Part shown: positions 24,700 through 34,205 of the stretch, in pieces
Position numbering within the stretch: the first letter of the stretch is position 1
Layout: each line of letters starts with the position of its first letter
From: Haloarcula halophila
GTDB taxonomy: Archaea > Halobacteriota > Halobacteria > Halobacteriales > Haloarculaceae
DNA: 64,000 nt
Direction: 5' to 3'
NCBI RefSeq assembly: GCF_029278565.1
Contig: NZ_CP119559.1
Span: 1,302,001 to 1,366,000, forward strand
Notes under the pieces: generated by a model
The model's database searches: none
Seen by the model: the letters and a program-made list of their open reading frames with translations, nothing else
Told to the model about the DNA's origin: nothing
Translations under genes and position numbers: made by a program

Positions 24700-26950
24700 C
24701 GAGGACCTCGCGAAGGATCTCGGCCCGTTGGCCGCGCTGACGATCGGTGTCGGAACGATGATCGGGGCCGGGATCTTCGTTCTCCCGGGCGAGGCGATCA
24801 TGAACGCCGGTTCGATGGCCGCCGTCGCGTTCGTCCTCGGGGGTGTCATCGCGATGTTCACGGCGCTGTCGGCCAGCGAACTCGGGACCGCCATGCCCCG
24901 CTCGGGCGGTGCGTACTACTACGTCAACCACGCGCTGGGGCCGCTGTTTGGCTCGGTCGCCGGCTGGGCGAACTGGCTCGGCCTGGCGTTCGCCAGCGCC
25001 TTCTACATGGTCGGCTTCGGCCGCTACATCGCACGGATCTTCGGACTCAGTGGCTCGGTCGGTGCCGGGCCGCTCTCGCTTTCGTACATCCAACTGATCG
25101 CACTGGTCGGCGGAGCCCTCTTCGTCGCGATCAACTACGTCGGCGCCAAGGAGACCGGTCGGCTCCAGAACGTCATCGTCGTCCTCCTGGTGGCCATCCT
25201 GGCGGTGTTCACCTTCCTGGGGACGCTGCGGGCCGACCCTGCGAACCTCCCGCCCGCCCGTGACGTCGTCACGACACTGGAGACGACGGGACTGATCTTC
25301 GTCTCGTATCTGGGGTTCGTCCAGATCACGAGCGTCGCCGAAGAGATCAAAGACCCGGGAAAGAACCTCCCGCGTGCGGTCATCGGTAGCGTCGTCCTCG
25401 TGACGGTCATCTACGCGCTGGTCTTGGTCGTCATGAGCGCGGCCGTCCCCCAAGGGTTCATCGCTGACCTGTTCGTCGACATCCCGGCGGACGAGCCACG
25501 ACCCATCGCCGTCGTCGAGATCGGGGAGTACCTCCAGGGGGCGCTGATGGGCGGTGCGTTGCTGTTCGGCGGCCTGCTGGCGACGGCCTCCAGCGCGAAC
25601 GCGTCGATCCTGGCGTCCTCGCGGATCAACTTCGCGATGGGACGGGACGGTATCGTCACGCCGGCGCTCAACGAGATCCACGATCGCTTCGGGACGCCCT
25701 ACCGCGCCATCGGGATCACCGGCGGGCTCATCCTGCTGTTCATCGTGATCGGCGACATCGCGCTGCTGTCCGGTGCCGCCTCCGGCCTCCACCTGATCAT
25801 CTACGGGCTGTTGAACATCGCACTGATCGTGATGCGGGTCGTCGCACCCGAGGAGTACGCGCCGGACTTTACCGTCCCGCTGTTCCCGCTGTTGCCGATC
25901 CTGGGCACGATACTGTCCTTCGCCCTGCTCGCCTTCGTCCCGGGCGAGGCGCTGTTGCTCACGTTCGGGATCGCCGGTGCGGCCGTCCTCTGGTACGTCG
26001 GCTACGCCCGGACCCGCACCGAGAAGCAGGGCATCCTCTCGGAGCACATCCTCTCGCGCTCGGACGAGTTGCCCGACGCTGCGGTCAACGCCGCCGCGGG
26101 GGTCCAACCCGACGGGGGTCAGTACCGCGTGATGGTCCCGCTTGCGAACCCGGAACACGAGACGGAACTCATCACGCTTGCCAGCGCCATCGCCAAACAG
26201 CGTGGTGGGACAGTCGTCGCGACCCACATCGTCACGGTACCGGACCAGACCGCCCTGGCCGGCGCTGCCGAGCGTGCCGACGAGATCGACGAGACCTCGG
26301 CCGGATTGCTCCAGAGTGCCCGTGAGGACGCCGAGACGTTCGGCGTCGACGTCGAGACACACACGATCATCTCCCACCGATCGTTCGACGAGATCTTCGA
26401 CGCCGCCAAGACCCACGACGCGGACCTCGTCGTGATGGGGTGGGGGCCGGACGCCCACGGCTCGCCGGGCCGCGCCGAGTCCGCGTTCGACGAACTGACC
26501 GAGTCGGTGCCGTGTGACTTCCTGGTGTTGCGCGACCGCGGGTTCGACCCCTCGCGAATCCTCCTGCCGACCGCCGGCGGTCCGGACTCGGATCTCTCGG
26601 CCGAGATCGCGCGACTGCTCCAGGCCGAATACGGCTCGGAAGTGACGCTGTTGAACGTCGCCAGCGGCGACGAGTCCGAGGCCGAAGCGCGGGACTTCCT
26701 AGACGCCTGGGCTGCCGATCACGAACTCACGGACGCCACACGCCGGATCGAAACCGGAGACGTCGAGCACGCGATCGAATCGGCCGCCGAGGACGCGACA
26801 CTGGTGTTGATCGGCGCGACCGAGGAGGGACTGCTCCGGCGGCTGATGTCGGGATCCCTCGTGCTCGACGTCGTCGACGACGTGGAATGTTCGGTCCTGC
26901 TGGCCGAGAAACACCGGAGCCGCAGCCTGTTGGAGCGGTTGTTCGGGTAA
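24692..26950 (+). CDS. APC-superfamily amino acid permease fused to C-terminal universal stress domains
   Basis: A 752-residue protein. Residues 1-440 carry about twelve transmembrane helices with the APC signature LTIGVGTMIGAGIFVLPG in helix 1 and PRSGGAYYYVNHALGP in helix 2. Residues 470-610 and 615-745 are two Usp-like domains (YRVMVPLANPEHE..., DLVVMGWG, then RILLPTAGGPDSDLSAE, LVLIGATEEGLL). Such fusions are common in archaea; the soluble part probably senses nucleotide or stress and tunes uptake. The substrate is unknown. It overlaps the upstream Usp gene. Confidence 0.9.
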   Translation: MGDEDLAKDLGPLAALTIGVGTMIGAGIFVLPGEAIMNAGSMAAVAFVLGGVIAMFTALSASELGTAMPRSGGAYYYVNHALGPLFGSVAGWANWLGLAFASAFYMVGFGRYIARIFGLSGSVGAGPLSLSYIQLIALVGGALFVAINYVGAKETGRLQNVIVVLLVAILAVFTFLGTLRADPANLPPARDVVTTLETTGLIFVSYLGFVQITSVAEEIKDPGKNLPRAVIGSVVLVTVIYALVLVVMSAAVPQGFIADLFVDIPADEPRPIAVVEIGEYLQGALMGGALLFGGLLATASSANASILASSRINFAMGRDGIVTPALNEIHDRFGTPYRAIGITGGLILLFIVIGDIALLSGAASGLHLIIYGLLNIALIVMRVVAPEEYAPDFTVPLFPLLPILGTILSFALLAFVPGEALLLTFGIAGAAVLWYVGYARTRTEKQGILSEHILSRSDELPDAAVNAAAGVQPDGGQYRVMVPLANPEHETELITLASAIAKQRGGTVVATHIVTVPDQTALAGAAERADEIDETSAGLLQSAREDAETFGVDVETHTIISHRSFDEIFDAAKTHDADLVVMGWGPDAHGSPGRAESAFDELTESVPCDFLVLRDRGFDPSRILLPTAGGPDSDLSAEIARLLQAEYGSEVTLLNVASGDESEAEARDFLDAWAADHELTDATRRIETGDVEHAIESAAEDATLVLIGATEEGLLRRLMSGSLVLDVVDDVECSVLLAEKHRSRSLLERLFG

Positions 26951-27016
26951 CCGACGCCGGGACCCCCGTCTCGGACGGGGAACGAATTATGCCGCGGGCC
27001 GCCGTTGCCCCGAACG

Positions 27017-27703
27017 ATGCCGGAGCTATCGATCACCGAGTCCCAACGGGAGCAACTCGAAGCCGTCCGTGCCGACGTCGAAGCGGCCTTCGTCGAGACG
27101 TACGGCCACACGACGGTCGAAGACGCGCTGGACTACCTGCTGGACACGTACACGCCGCCGGACGAGCAGGGGGAAGAGCGCGGCCCCTACGACCGCATCG
27201 CGTCGGCCGAGTACCCCGAACTCCAGCAGATCGCCTCGACCGTCGACGACATCCCGGGCAGCGGTATCAACGCCGACGAGATGCGTGGGAAGCTCCTGAC
27301 GACACTTGGACCGGCGGAACTCGCACGCCGCCTCGACGGTGTGGAGGTCGACGGTGACGAGACGGCGTCGGACGACGGGGACAGTCCCACCGCCGACGCT
27401 ACGTCCGCCGGCACGGCGACCCCTGAAAACGAGGACGACGATACCGATGGCGCAGACGCCGACGACACCACTGACGTGACCGACGACGAAGCCACGGACG
27501 GCGACACGGACGACGGGGAGACAGGTGGAAACGGCCCCAGCGGCGTCCTCGCGGCGGCCAACCGGCTCCTCCGGGAACACGACGACAAGTGGCGCAAAAG
27601 CGAGACTAGCGAGGAGCCCTACGAGGTCGATCTCCCGGACGGGACGACGACGGGCGTGCGGACGAAAGACGACGTCCGGCAACTGCTGTTCCGACACTAC
27701 TGA
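27017..27703 (+). CDS. Haloarchaeal protein with acidic low-complexity centre
   Basis: A 228-residue soluble protein. The N-terminal 100 residues are helical (SITESQREQLEAVRADVEAAF, HTTVEDALDYLLDTYTPP, ELARRLDGVEVDG). A block of about 60 Asp/Thr/Gly-rich residues follows, then a conserved-looking end, LREHDDKWRKSE...YEVDLPDG. ATG 27017 sits about 30 bases after GAATTATG (26984-26991). The family is not recognised. Confidence 0.75.
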   Translation: MPELSITESQREQLEAVRADVEAAFVETYGHTTVEDALDYLLDTYTPPDEQGEERGPYDRIASAEYPELQQIASTVDDIPGSGINADEMRGKLLTTLGPAELARRLDGVEVDGDETASDDGDSPTADATSAGTATPENEDDDTDGADADDTTDVTDDEATDGDTDDGETGGNGPSGVLAAANRLLREHDDKWRKSETSEEPYEVDLPDGTTTGVRTKDDVRQLLFRHY

Positions 27704-27748
27704 GCCAGCCCACAGCTATTTGCTCGCCGACCGAGTACGGGTGCGTGT

Positions 27749-27937
27749 ATGGTACACTGCCCTGAATGTGAGACAACCCTGGCCGAGGCGGACGACATCG
27801 AGTTCTCCGAGATGGACGCCACGACCGGGTTCCTGGCGGCATCCAAGCGGTTCTACACCGCCAACTGTGCCGCCTGTGGCGCAACGATCGGCAGCGGCGT
27901 CGCCGGCGCGAAGGCCGGTGGCGGTGGTGCCGTCTGA
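27749..27937 (+). CDS. Zinc-ribbon microprotein (first of a tandem pair)
   Basis: A 62-residue protein with two Cys pairs: CPEC at residues 4-7 and CAAC at about residues 40-43. Between them lies the block EMDATTGFLAASKRFY. The C-terminus is Gly/Ala-rich (GSGVAGAKAGGGG). A GCTATTTG element lies 30 bases before the ATG. The next gene encodes a close copy. Small haloarchaeal two-CPxCG-like proteins often bind zinc and act as regulators, but the partner here is unknown. Confidence 0.8.
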   Translation: MVHCPECETTLAEADDIEFSEMDATTGFLAASKRFYTANCAACGATIGSGVAGAKAGGGGAV

Positions 27938-27971
27938 GAACTACCGACAACCGAATCACGATCGCCCACCA

Positions 27972-28142
27972 ATGGTTCACTGCCCCGAATGCGAGGCGAC
28001 TCTGGACGCACAGGACGACGTGGAGTTCGTCGAGATGGACGCGACGACCGGATTCTTCGCCGCTTCCAAGCGGTTCTATCTCGTCGCGTGTACCGAGTGT
28101 GGCGCCGCCATCGGCAGCGGCGTCGCCGGCGCGAAGGCCTGA
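27972..28142 (+). CDS. Zinc-ribbon microprotein (second of a tandem pair)
   Basis: A 56-residue copy of the previous protein: MVHCPECEATL, EMDATTGFFAASKRFY, CTECGAAIGSGVAGAKA. All four cysteines are kept. It starts 34 bases after the first copy stops, and no separate TATA box is obvious, so the two are probably co-transcribed. The strong similarity indicates a recent tandem duplication; the first copy has a longer Gly-rich end. Confidence 0.8.
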   Translation: MVHCPECEATLDAQDDVEFVEMDATTGFFAASKRFYLVACTECGAAIGSGVAGAKA

Positions 28143-28217
28143 GTCGACCCGGGCCAGAGAGTGACCGACATCGCTCGATGAAACTGCCGACGACCGATTC
28201 TATACTCTTCCCTAAGT

Positions 28218-28225
28218 TTTAAATT
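28218..28225 (+). promoter_or_regulatory. TATA box of the pilus-like operon
   Basis: TTTAAATT within an AT-rich stretch (28216-28229), 29 bases before ATG 28251. It predicts a leaderless seven-gene mRNA. Confidence 0.65.
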
Positions 28226-28250
28226 AAATCGGTAGACAAACCTCTCCAAG

Positions 28251-30482
28251 ATGAGCAATCGAGGGGGTACCGAGGGAGGAGGGAGACGGTCAGTTCCGTC
28301 GCCGGTTCCGCCCGACGACACCGACGCCTGGTACGCGCCGTCGGTCCGCGAGCAAGACGAACTCTATCCTGGCGTCGTCGTCACCATCCGCTCGCGCGAG
28401 GACGGGTTCGGCTACGAGGTCCGTGAACCGGTCCTCGCTGCCGGGGAAGCCGAGGCACTCGCGACGGTCGAGAGCTATTTCGAGACGGCCGAACGACAGC
28501 GGCCACGGACCAGAGAAGGTGCTGTCGAGCGGATGGAACGGGGATTCGACCCGAAACACCAGCAGGTGATCGACCGGCTCGTCGACTGCTCGCCGGCCGG
28601 CCGTCGCCGCATCGAATACCACGCACTCTGTTCGCTGGCGTGTCTCGGCGAACTGACGCCGTACGCACTGGACGACCGGATCGACGTCGCCGATATCGAC
28701 GACGACGGGGTCGTCGTCCACACCGCCGACTACGCGCCCGCCGAGACCGACCTCGACACCGATCCGTCCTACATCGATCGGTTCACCAGCGAGCGCGTCG
28801 AGCGCCACACCGTCGAGTTTCACGAGTTCGAGATCCCGGTCGTCGTCTACCGCGAACACCTACTGGGGTCGGACCCGTTCACCACGAAATACGCCGTCAG
28901 AGAACCGTCGCTACTGCCCGGCGACGAGACACTCATCAAGGAGTGTAAAGAGCGCATCTGGGAGACAAACGTCGACGGACTCGTCGAGGACCGCGTCGAG
29001 TTCGTCCGCGAGCGTGCCCGATCACTGCTCGCACGACAGTTGACGGTCCGAAACACGACCGAGTGGCTCGATGCGGCCAGATACAGACTGCGGGCCGCCC
29101 TGGCGGAGTTCGACCTGGCGGTCCCACCGGTCGACAGTCGGTTCTCCGACGGCCGCCTCGACGACCTGCTGTACTACGTCCTCCGTGATCTGGTCGGATA
29201 CGGACAACTGACAGTTCCGATCCGTGATCCGACGCTCGAAGACATCGAAGCGAACCGCGTCGGCGAACGGATCAAAGTGCTCCCCCGGGCGGACCTGGGC
29301 CACGACGGCCGGGTCCCGACGAACCTCCAGTTCGACTCCGAACAGGGGTTCGTCAACGTCGTCACCCAGTTGGCGACTGACGACGGGACCGAACTCAACG
29401 CTTCGAACCCGAGTGCGAAGGTCAACGTCGATCCCGACAGCGAAGCCGTCCACGACGCCGACGAGACGGTCCGCTGTGCGGTCGCGCTCCCGACGATCAG
29501 CGAGGGCGGCCCACACATCTCGATCCGCAAGCAGTCAGCCGACGCGATGACACCAGTCGATCTGATCGAGCGGGACTCGCTGCCGACGGAACTGGTCGCG
29601 CTGCTGTGGCTGTTCTATGAATCCCACGGCGTCGTCCTGTTTTCGGGTGCAACCGGTGTCGGGAAGACGACGTTGATGAACGCCCACATGCCGTTCATCC
29701 CCTACCGTGACCGTCCGATCAGTATGGATGAAGGGTCACGGGAGGTCCGGATTCCACACGAAACTGGGGTGTCGCTGACGACACGGGACCACGAGCGCGA
29801 CCACCGGCGCGTGACGATGGCTGACCTGATGACACAATGCAACTACCTCAACCCGGATATCGAGGTTATCGCCGAGATCAACACGCCAGCGTCGTTCGAG
29901 ACGTTCGCAGAGGCGCTCAACACCGGCCACGGCGTCATCGGGACGACACACGCCGACGACATCGAGACGCTCGTCAATCGCAGCATCGAGAAGGGAGTCC
30001 CGACCTATCTGTTGGAAGAGATCGATCTGGTCGTGTTTCCGCGGCATATCGACGGTGACCGCTACGTCGGCGAGGTGGTCGAGTTCGTCGACGAGCCACA
30101 GAGCGGCGACCGGGCCGGCACGATCCGGAAGGACGGCACCGTCCTCCACTACAATACGGTCTGCTGGCGAGAGTCCGACGGGAGCTACGCCGTCGGCTAC
30201 GACCACCCGTCACTCGGCGACGAGGACCGCCAGGTCCGGACCGAGGTGTTCGAACGACTCGGGCGACTCAGAGACGAACCCGTCGAAACCGTCGAGGATC
30301 GGTTCCACCGCCGCCATCGGTACGTCAAGTATCTGGTTCGGGAAGGCTGTCGGGACTTCGACGACCTGTTCGGCGTCCTGGCCGATCTCCAGACCAACGA
30401 GGCAGCGACCGTCGAGCGACTGCGCCGACAGGCGGAGGCGGACGGCGCTGGAGTCGAGACAGGGGTGAGCGATGACGACTGA
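28251..30482 (+). CDS. Type II/IV secretion system ATPase (archaeal PilB/GspE family)
   Basis: A 743-residue cytosolic motor ATPase for a type IV pilus-like system. About 300 residues of N-terminal regulatory sequence precede the core. Walker A is GATGVGKTT (466-473 region). The Walker B region is EVIAEINTPASFETFAEALN (538-556), where typical family members have a GEVRG-like box; the His box THADD (566-570) is present. It overlaps the next gene by 11 bases. In haloarchaea such ATPases pair with a TadC-like membrane protein to assemble adhesion or unknown pili. No flagellin or chemotaxis genes lie nearby, which argues against an archaellum FlaI. Confidence 0.9.
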   Translation: MSNRGGTEGGGRRSVPSPVPPDDTDAWYAPSVREQDELYPGVVVTIRSREDGFGYEVREPVLAAGEAEALATVESYFETAERQRPRTREGAVERMERGFDPKHQQVIDRLVDCSPAGRRRIEYHALCSLACLGELTPYALDDRIDVADIDDDGVVVHTADYAPAETDLDTDPSYIDRFTSERVERHTVEFHEFEIPVVVYREHLLGSDPFTTKYAVREPSLLPGDETLIKECKERIWETNVDGLVEDRVEFVRERARSLLARQLTVRNTTEWLDAARYRLRAALAEFDLAVPPVDSRFSDGRLDDLLYYVLRDLVGYGQLTVPIRDPTLEDIEANRVGERIKVLPRADLGHDGRVPTNLQFDSEQGFVNVVTQLATDDGTELNASNPSAKVNVDPDSEAVHDADETVRCAVALPTISEGGPHISIRKQSADAMTPVDLIERDSLPTELVALLWLFYESHGVVLFSGATGVGKTTLMNAHMPFIPYRDRPISMDEGSREVRIPHETGVSLTTRDHERDHRRVTMADLMTQCNYLNPDIEVIAEINTPASFETFAEALNTGHGVIGTTHADDIETLVNRSIEKGVPTYLLEEIDLVVFPRHIDGDRYVGEVVEFVDEPQSGDRAGTIRKDGTVLHYNTVCWRESDGSYAVGYDHPSLGDEDRQVRTEVFERLGRLRDEPVETVEDRFHRRHRYVKYLVREGCRDFDDLFGVLADLQTNEAATVERLRRQAEADGAGVETGVSDDD

Positions 30483-32358
30483 TGGGACGCTCGGACTGCT
30501 CGACCGAGGATTGTATGCCCTGTTCGGGCATCACGCGGACGATACTCGCCACGTCCGTACGCGAGAGCTGTATCGAGAAGCGAACCCGGACGTCGACTTC
30601 GGTCTGTACGTGGCACGGCTGTACGCACTCTCCTGGATACTCTGTCTGGCGAGTGGGGCGGTGGCCGCATCGGCTGTCGCACTGCTCCCGCCGGCAACCG
30701 TCGACGCGGTCACGACGGCCGGGAGCAACAGCCTCCCGGTACTCGATCGTGTACAGCTGCCCGCAGTCCCGCGTGGAGTCGCTGCCGCCGGTGTCGGGCT
30801 CGTCGTCGGGACCCTCGCACGCTGGGTCGTCTTCAGGCTGGGCGGTCGATACCTCGCCTGGGTCGCCACGGCACGGCGGGCCGACATCGAGTCGACACTG
30901 CCGGGAGCGGTCCGGTACCTCCGCGTCCTCGCTGCGGGGGCACAGGATCAGCGAGCGATGTTGCGAGCGGTCGCCCAACAGGACGCGTACGGCGAGACCG
31001 CCGTCGCGTTCCGACGCGCGCTCAACCGGGCCGCGCTGACCGGGAGCCTCGACGAAGGGTTAGAGCGAGTGGCGAGCGAAACTCCGTCTCGGGACCTCCT
31101 CGCGCCGTTCCTGCTGAAGTTCCGGGAGCACGCGAACCAGAGCGCCGAAGCGCTGGAGGGATATCTGGAGATGGAAGGACGGCTCCTCTCACACCAACAG
31201 AGTCGGCGCCACGAGCGAGCGACGGGGTATCTCGAACTGCTCGCGGAACTGTTCGTCGTCTTGCTGATCCTCCCCGCACTCGTCGTCCTCATCGTGACGG
31301 TGATGAGCGTCCTCGCGCCGGGGCTGTCGAGAGCTGTTTCGACCCCGGTGGGGTCGGTCTCGACACAGACCGTCGTCGTCGCAGGCAGTGCCGTCTTCGT
31401 CCTCGCCGCCGGCGCACTCTCGGCCGCGGTCGTCGTCACGCTCCGGCCACACAACGCGGCAGCACCGTCGTACAGCCGTCCGGAGAACCTCGTCTCGATC
31501 CTGGCGACTGCGCCGTCGAACCCGGCAAGTGCGACGGCCGTCTGTCTCCCGATCGGCGGACCGATCGCAGCCGGGTTGTGGGCGCTGGGGTACGGGCCGT
31601 TGAACGTCGCCATACTCACGTACGCGGCCGTCGGCCTCCCGATCGGAGTGGTCTCGATCCGCCGTGCGAGACGAGACGACGCCAAAGACCGAGAGATACA
31701 GGACTTCGTCCACGCAGTCGCGGGGCACGTGGCACTCGGGCGGCCGTTCCCGGACGCAGTCAAACGTGTCGCACAGGACATCCAACTCGGTGCGCTCGCC
31801 GACGACGTCAGGGCGCTTGCCTTCACGCTGGACCTGGGCGACAGCCCCGCCGACGCCTCGGCGGACCGCCGTGCCGCGGCGCTCGATCAGTTCGTCGACC
31901 GGGTCGGGACGCCGCTGGCCGAGCAGACGGTCGGGCTCGTCGTCGGTGCCCTCGACGCCGGCAGCGACGCCGAGGAGATATTCGAGACGCTCCAGACGGA
32001 GATCGGGAAACTCTATCACCAGCGGAAGGCGCTCCGGTCGGCGCTGCTCGTCTACGTCGCCGTCGGCTGGACGACCGCGCTCCTCGTCGTCTGTATCACC
32101 GTGGCGGTAAACGTCTACGTCCTCGACCGGTTCGCACAGCTGTCGGCGGTCACCGGCGGACAGAGCATCGCGTTGAACCCGAGAGCGATCGATCCTGCCA
32201 GTGCTCGTCGCCGGTTCTATCTCGTCACGCAGGCCACGATGGTCTCCTGTGGCTGGTTCGCTGGAACCGCCAGTCGGGGTGTCTACGAGGCGTTGCTGCA
32301 CTCCAGTCTGCTGGTCGTGTTGGGCTACGTCGTCTACGCTGGGGTGGGACTACTGTGA
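30472..32358 (+). CDS. Type II secretion F-domain membrane protein (PilC/TadC-like)
   Basis: A 628-residue polytopic inner-membrane platform with two GspF-type domains. Each has a cytoplasmic helical part (PGAVRYLRVLAAGAQDQRAM; FVHAVAGHVALGRPFPDAV) followed by hydrophobic segments. The double-domain layout matches haloarchaeal PilC. It overlaps the ATPase start side by 11 bases and the next pilin-like gene by 4, so the order ATPase-platform-pilins is fixed. The platform passes ATPase motion to the growing filament. Confidence 0.88.
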   Translation: MTTDGTLGLLDRGLYALFGHHADDTRHVRTRELYREANPDVDFGLYVARLYALSWILCLASGAVAASAVALLPPATVDAVTTAGSNSLPVLDRVQLPAVPRGVAAAGVGLVVGTLARWVVFRLGGRYLAWVATARRADIESTLPGAVRYLRVLAAGAQDQRAMLRAVAQQDAYGETAVAFRRALNRAALTGSLDEGLERVASETPSRDLLAPFLLKFREHANQSAEALEGYLEMEGRLLSHQQSRRHERATGYLELLAELFVVLLILPALVVLIVTVMSVLAPGLSRAVSTPVGSVSTQTVVVAGSAVFVLAAGALSAAVVVTLRPHNAAAPSYSRPENLVSILATAPSNPASATAVCLPIGGPIAAGLWALGYGPLNVAILTYAAVGLPIGVVSIRRARRDDAKDREIQDFVHAVAGHVALGRPFPDAVKRVAQDIQLGALADDVRALAFTLDLGDSPADASADRRAAALDQFVDRVGTPLAEQTVGLVVGALDAGSDAEEIFETLQTEIGKLYHQRKALRSALLVYVAVGWTTALLVVCITVAVNVYVLDRFAQLSAVTGGQSIALNPRAIDPASARRRFYLVTQATMVSCGWFAGTASRGVYEALLHSSLLVVLGYVVYAGVGLL

Positions 32359-33068
32359 GGCGAGCACAGTCACACGTCGTCGGGGTCGTCCTCCTGTTGG
32401 GGTTGACCCACGTCGCGCTCGGCGGCCTCACCGCGACGGTCGGCAGCATCGTCGACGGACAGACGGCCACGGCCGACGCGACGCGGGTCGCGGATGCGTT
32501 TCAAAACGGGCTAGAACCCAGTGAACGGACCGGCCAGGGGACAACACAGCTCCGATTCACCGACGGACACGTCGGGAGCGCCGAGCGGGAACTACGCGTG
32601 CTAAACGCCAGCGGTGTCGTCCGTGTCGTCCCGATAGACGCGCTCGTCTACACCACGTCAGGCGCCCGAACAGCGTTCGTCGGCGGCGCCGTGGTTCGGG
32701 GTCGACCCGACGAGGCGTGGCTCGTTCGCGAGCCGTCGCTGACCGTCACACGGACGAAAGACACGTTAGTCGTCGGGGCACCACGGCTCAACGCCAGCGG
32801 CGGTGCGGTCGCCGGCGATACCGTGACCGCACGGCTCCGGACGAACGTCAGCCACACTCGGGAGCGGTTCCCCAGGGCCGATTATCGGATCGCGATCGAG
32901 ACGGCGACACCCGAGGCGTTCGGGCGGTACTTCCGCCAGTTGGGACTGGCGACGCGGACCCGCGATATCGACGGTGACGGGACGCCGAGCGTCGTCGCTA
33001 GCGTCGGCGGACGGGAGACCGTCTATCTCGTCGTCCACGACATGCGAACGGAGGTAGCACATGGATAG
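32355..33068 (+). CDS. Pilin-like protein 1 of the operon
   Basis: A 237-residue protein that begins with GTG overlapping the platform stop. The N-terminus reads RRAQSHVVGVVLLLGLTH: two arginines, an Ala-Gln site suited to prepilin peptidase, then one hydrophobic helix, as in the haloarchaeal type IV pilin N-terminal domain. The rest is an extracellular beta-rich domain with several N-x-S/T sites. It is probably the major or a minor pseudopilin. It resembles haloarchaeal DUF7289-type proteins, from memory of such operons. Confidence 0.75.
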   Translation: MRRAQSHVVGVVLLLGLTHVALGGLTATVGSIVDGQTATADATRVADAFQNGLEPSERTGQGTTQLRFTDGHVGSAERELRVLNASGVVRVVPIDALVYTTSGARTAFVGGAVVRGRPDEAWLVREPSLTVTRTKDTLVVGAPRLNASGGAVAGDTVTARLRTNVSHTRERFPRADYRIAIETATPEAFGRYFRQLGLATRTRDIDGDGTPSVVASVGGRETVYLVVHDMRTEVAHG

Positions 33069-33507
33069 TCGTGGACTCAGTACGGTCGTCGAGAAGCTAC
33101 TGGGGCTCGGTATCGTCGTCCTCTACATCGGGCTCCTGACGACGACGTTGTACGGCGGCGTGGTGCCTGAGTATCAGTCCGCAGTGGGGAGTGAACTCGG
33201 AGAGCGGACGCTAGTGCAGTCGGCGGCACGGATCGAAGCGGCGGTGCCACCGCGAGCGCGGACCGTGACCGCCAGCGTCCAGGTCGATCTGCCGGCGACC
33301 ATCGACGGAGCCGCCTACACGATCCGGACAGACGGTGATTCGCTCGTCCTCGACCACCCGGACCCGTCGATCGACGGGCGTGTCCAGCCGGTCCTTCCGA
33401 GCCGGGTCGACAGCCTCGACGGAGCCTGGGAGAGCGGAGAGCAGACGACCGTCAGGGTAACCGGCGGGCGGGGAAACGTGACGGTGACACTGGAGGGGGA
33501 TTCATGA
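33061..33507 (+). CDS. Pilin-like protein 2 of the operon
   Basis: A 148-residue protein with N-terminus MDSRGLSTVVEKLLGLGIVV, matching a short basic leader, Gly-Leu cleavage site and a single helix; a Glu sits in the first turn of the helix (STVVE), as in classical pilins. The remainder is a small beta domain (VTASVQVDLPATIDGAAYTI; TTVRVTGGRGNVTVTLEG). It overlaps the previous gene by eight bases and the next by four. Confidence 0.75.
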   Translation: MDSRGLSTVVEKLLGLGIVVLYIGLLTTTLYGGVVPEYQSAVGSELGERTLVQSAARIEAAVPPRARTVTASVQVDLPATIDGAAYTIRTDGDSLVLDHPDPSIDGRVQPVLPSRVDSLDGAWESGEQTTVRVTGGRGNVTVTLEGDS

Positions 33508-34205
33508 GGGAATCACTGGACAGGCCCGCGGCGGAACGAGCACAGACCTCACTCCCGTCGCTCGCAGTCGCTCTGGTGTTGTTGACCGTCGTAACCGGAC
33601 TGGCACTGGCAGTCGCGGACGGAACGCTTTCCGGACACGATCGAACAGCCGACGAACGGCGACTGGCCGTGACGACTGCCGATCGGCTCGTGGCTCCGGC
33701 GGGACCGCTGGCGGCACGCGCCAACGTCCTCAACGCGACACGGGTCGCCACATTCGACCGGGGACGACTCGTTCGATCGGTTCCGCCGGCGCGGAATACC
33801 ACCGTCGCAGTCTCGCTGAACGGCTCACGGCTGGCAGCGACTGGAACGACGAGCGGGGGAACGACGGTTCGGCGGATCGTCCTCGTCGAGCGTCGTGAGA
33901 CACGGACGGTCACCCCGAACGTAACCGGGAGCGGTTCGGTGACGTTGCCCCGCCGGACCGACAGCGCGACGATCACGGTTTCGACACCGCCTGGGACGGA
34001 ACTCTGGACGGTCAGAGCCGACGAGCGGGTCGTCCTGCACAACCGGAGCGGGCTAAACGGGACCTTCACCGTGTCGCTGGTCCCCTACGAAACGACGGAA
34101 CTGCGTTTCGAGGGAGCCGGAGTGGTCCCAGCAGGCTCGGTGACTGTAAAGTACGCACCGCCCCGGACGACGAAGGCGACGCTGGTGGTGACCGTCGATG
34201 CGTAG
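33504..34205 (+). CDS. Pilin-like protein 3 of the operon
   Basis: A 233-residue protein. A basic leader with ERAQTSLPSLAVALVLLTVV gives an Ala-Gln candidate cleavage site followed by a hydrophobic helix. The large external domain is rich in Thr, Arg and Val with many N-x-T sequons (for example FDRG, NTTVAVSLNGS, NVTGSGS). Overlaps of four and eight bases join it to its neighbours. Confidence 0.75.
   Translation: MRESLDRPAAERAQTSLPSLAVALVLLTVVTGLALAVADGTLSGHDRTADERRLAVTTADRLVAPAGPLAARANVLNATRVATFDRGRLVRSVPPARNTTVAVSLNGSRLAATGTTSGGTTVRRIVLVERRETRTVTPNVTGSGSVTLPRRTDSATITVSTPPGTELWTVRADERVVLHNRSGLNGTFTVSLVPYETTELRFEGAGVVPAGSVTVKYAPPRTTKATLVVTVDA

Noticed and set aside
24623-26458. A 611-codon frame antisense to the permease-Usp gene
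   Set aside because: Low-complexity composition and no family pattern; a GC-driven shadow.
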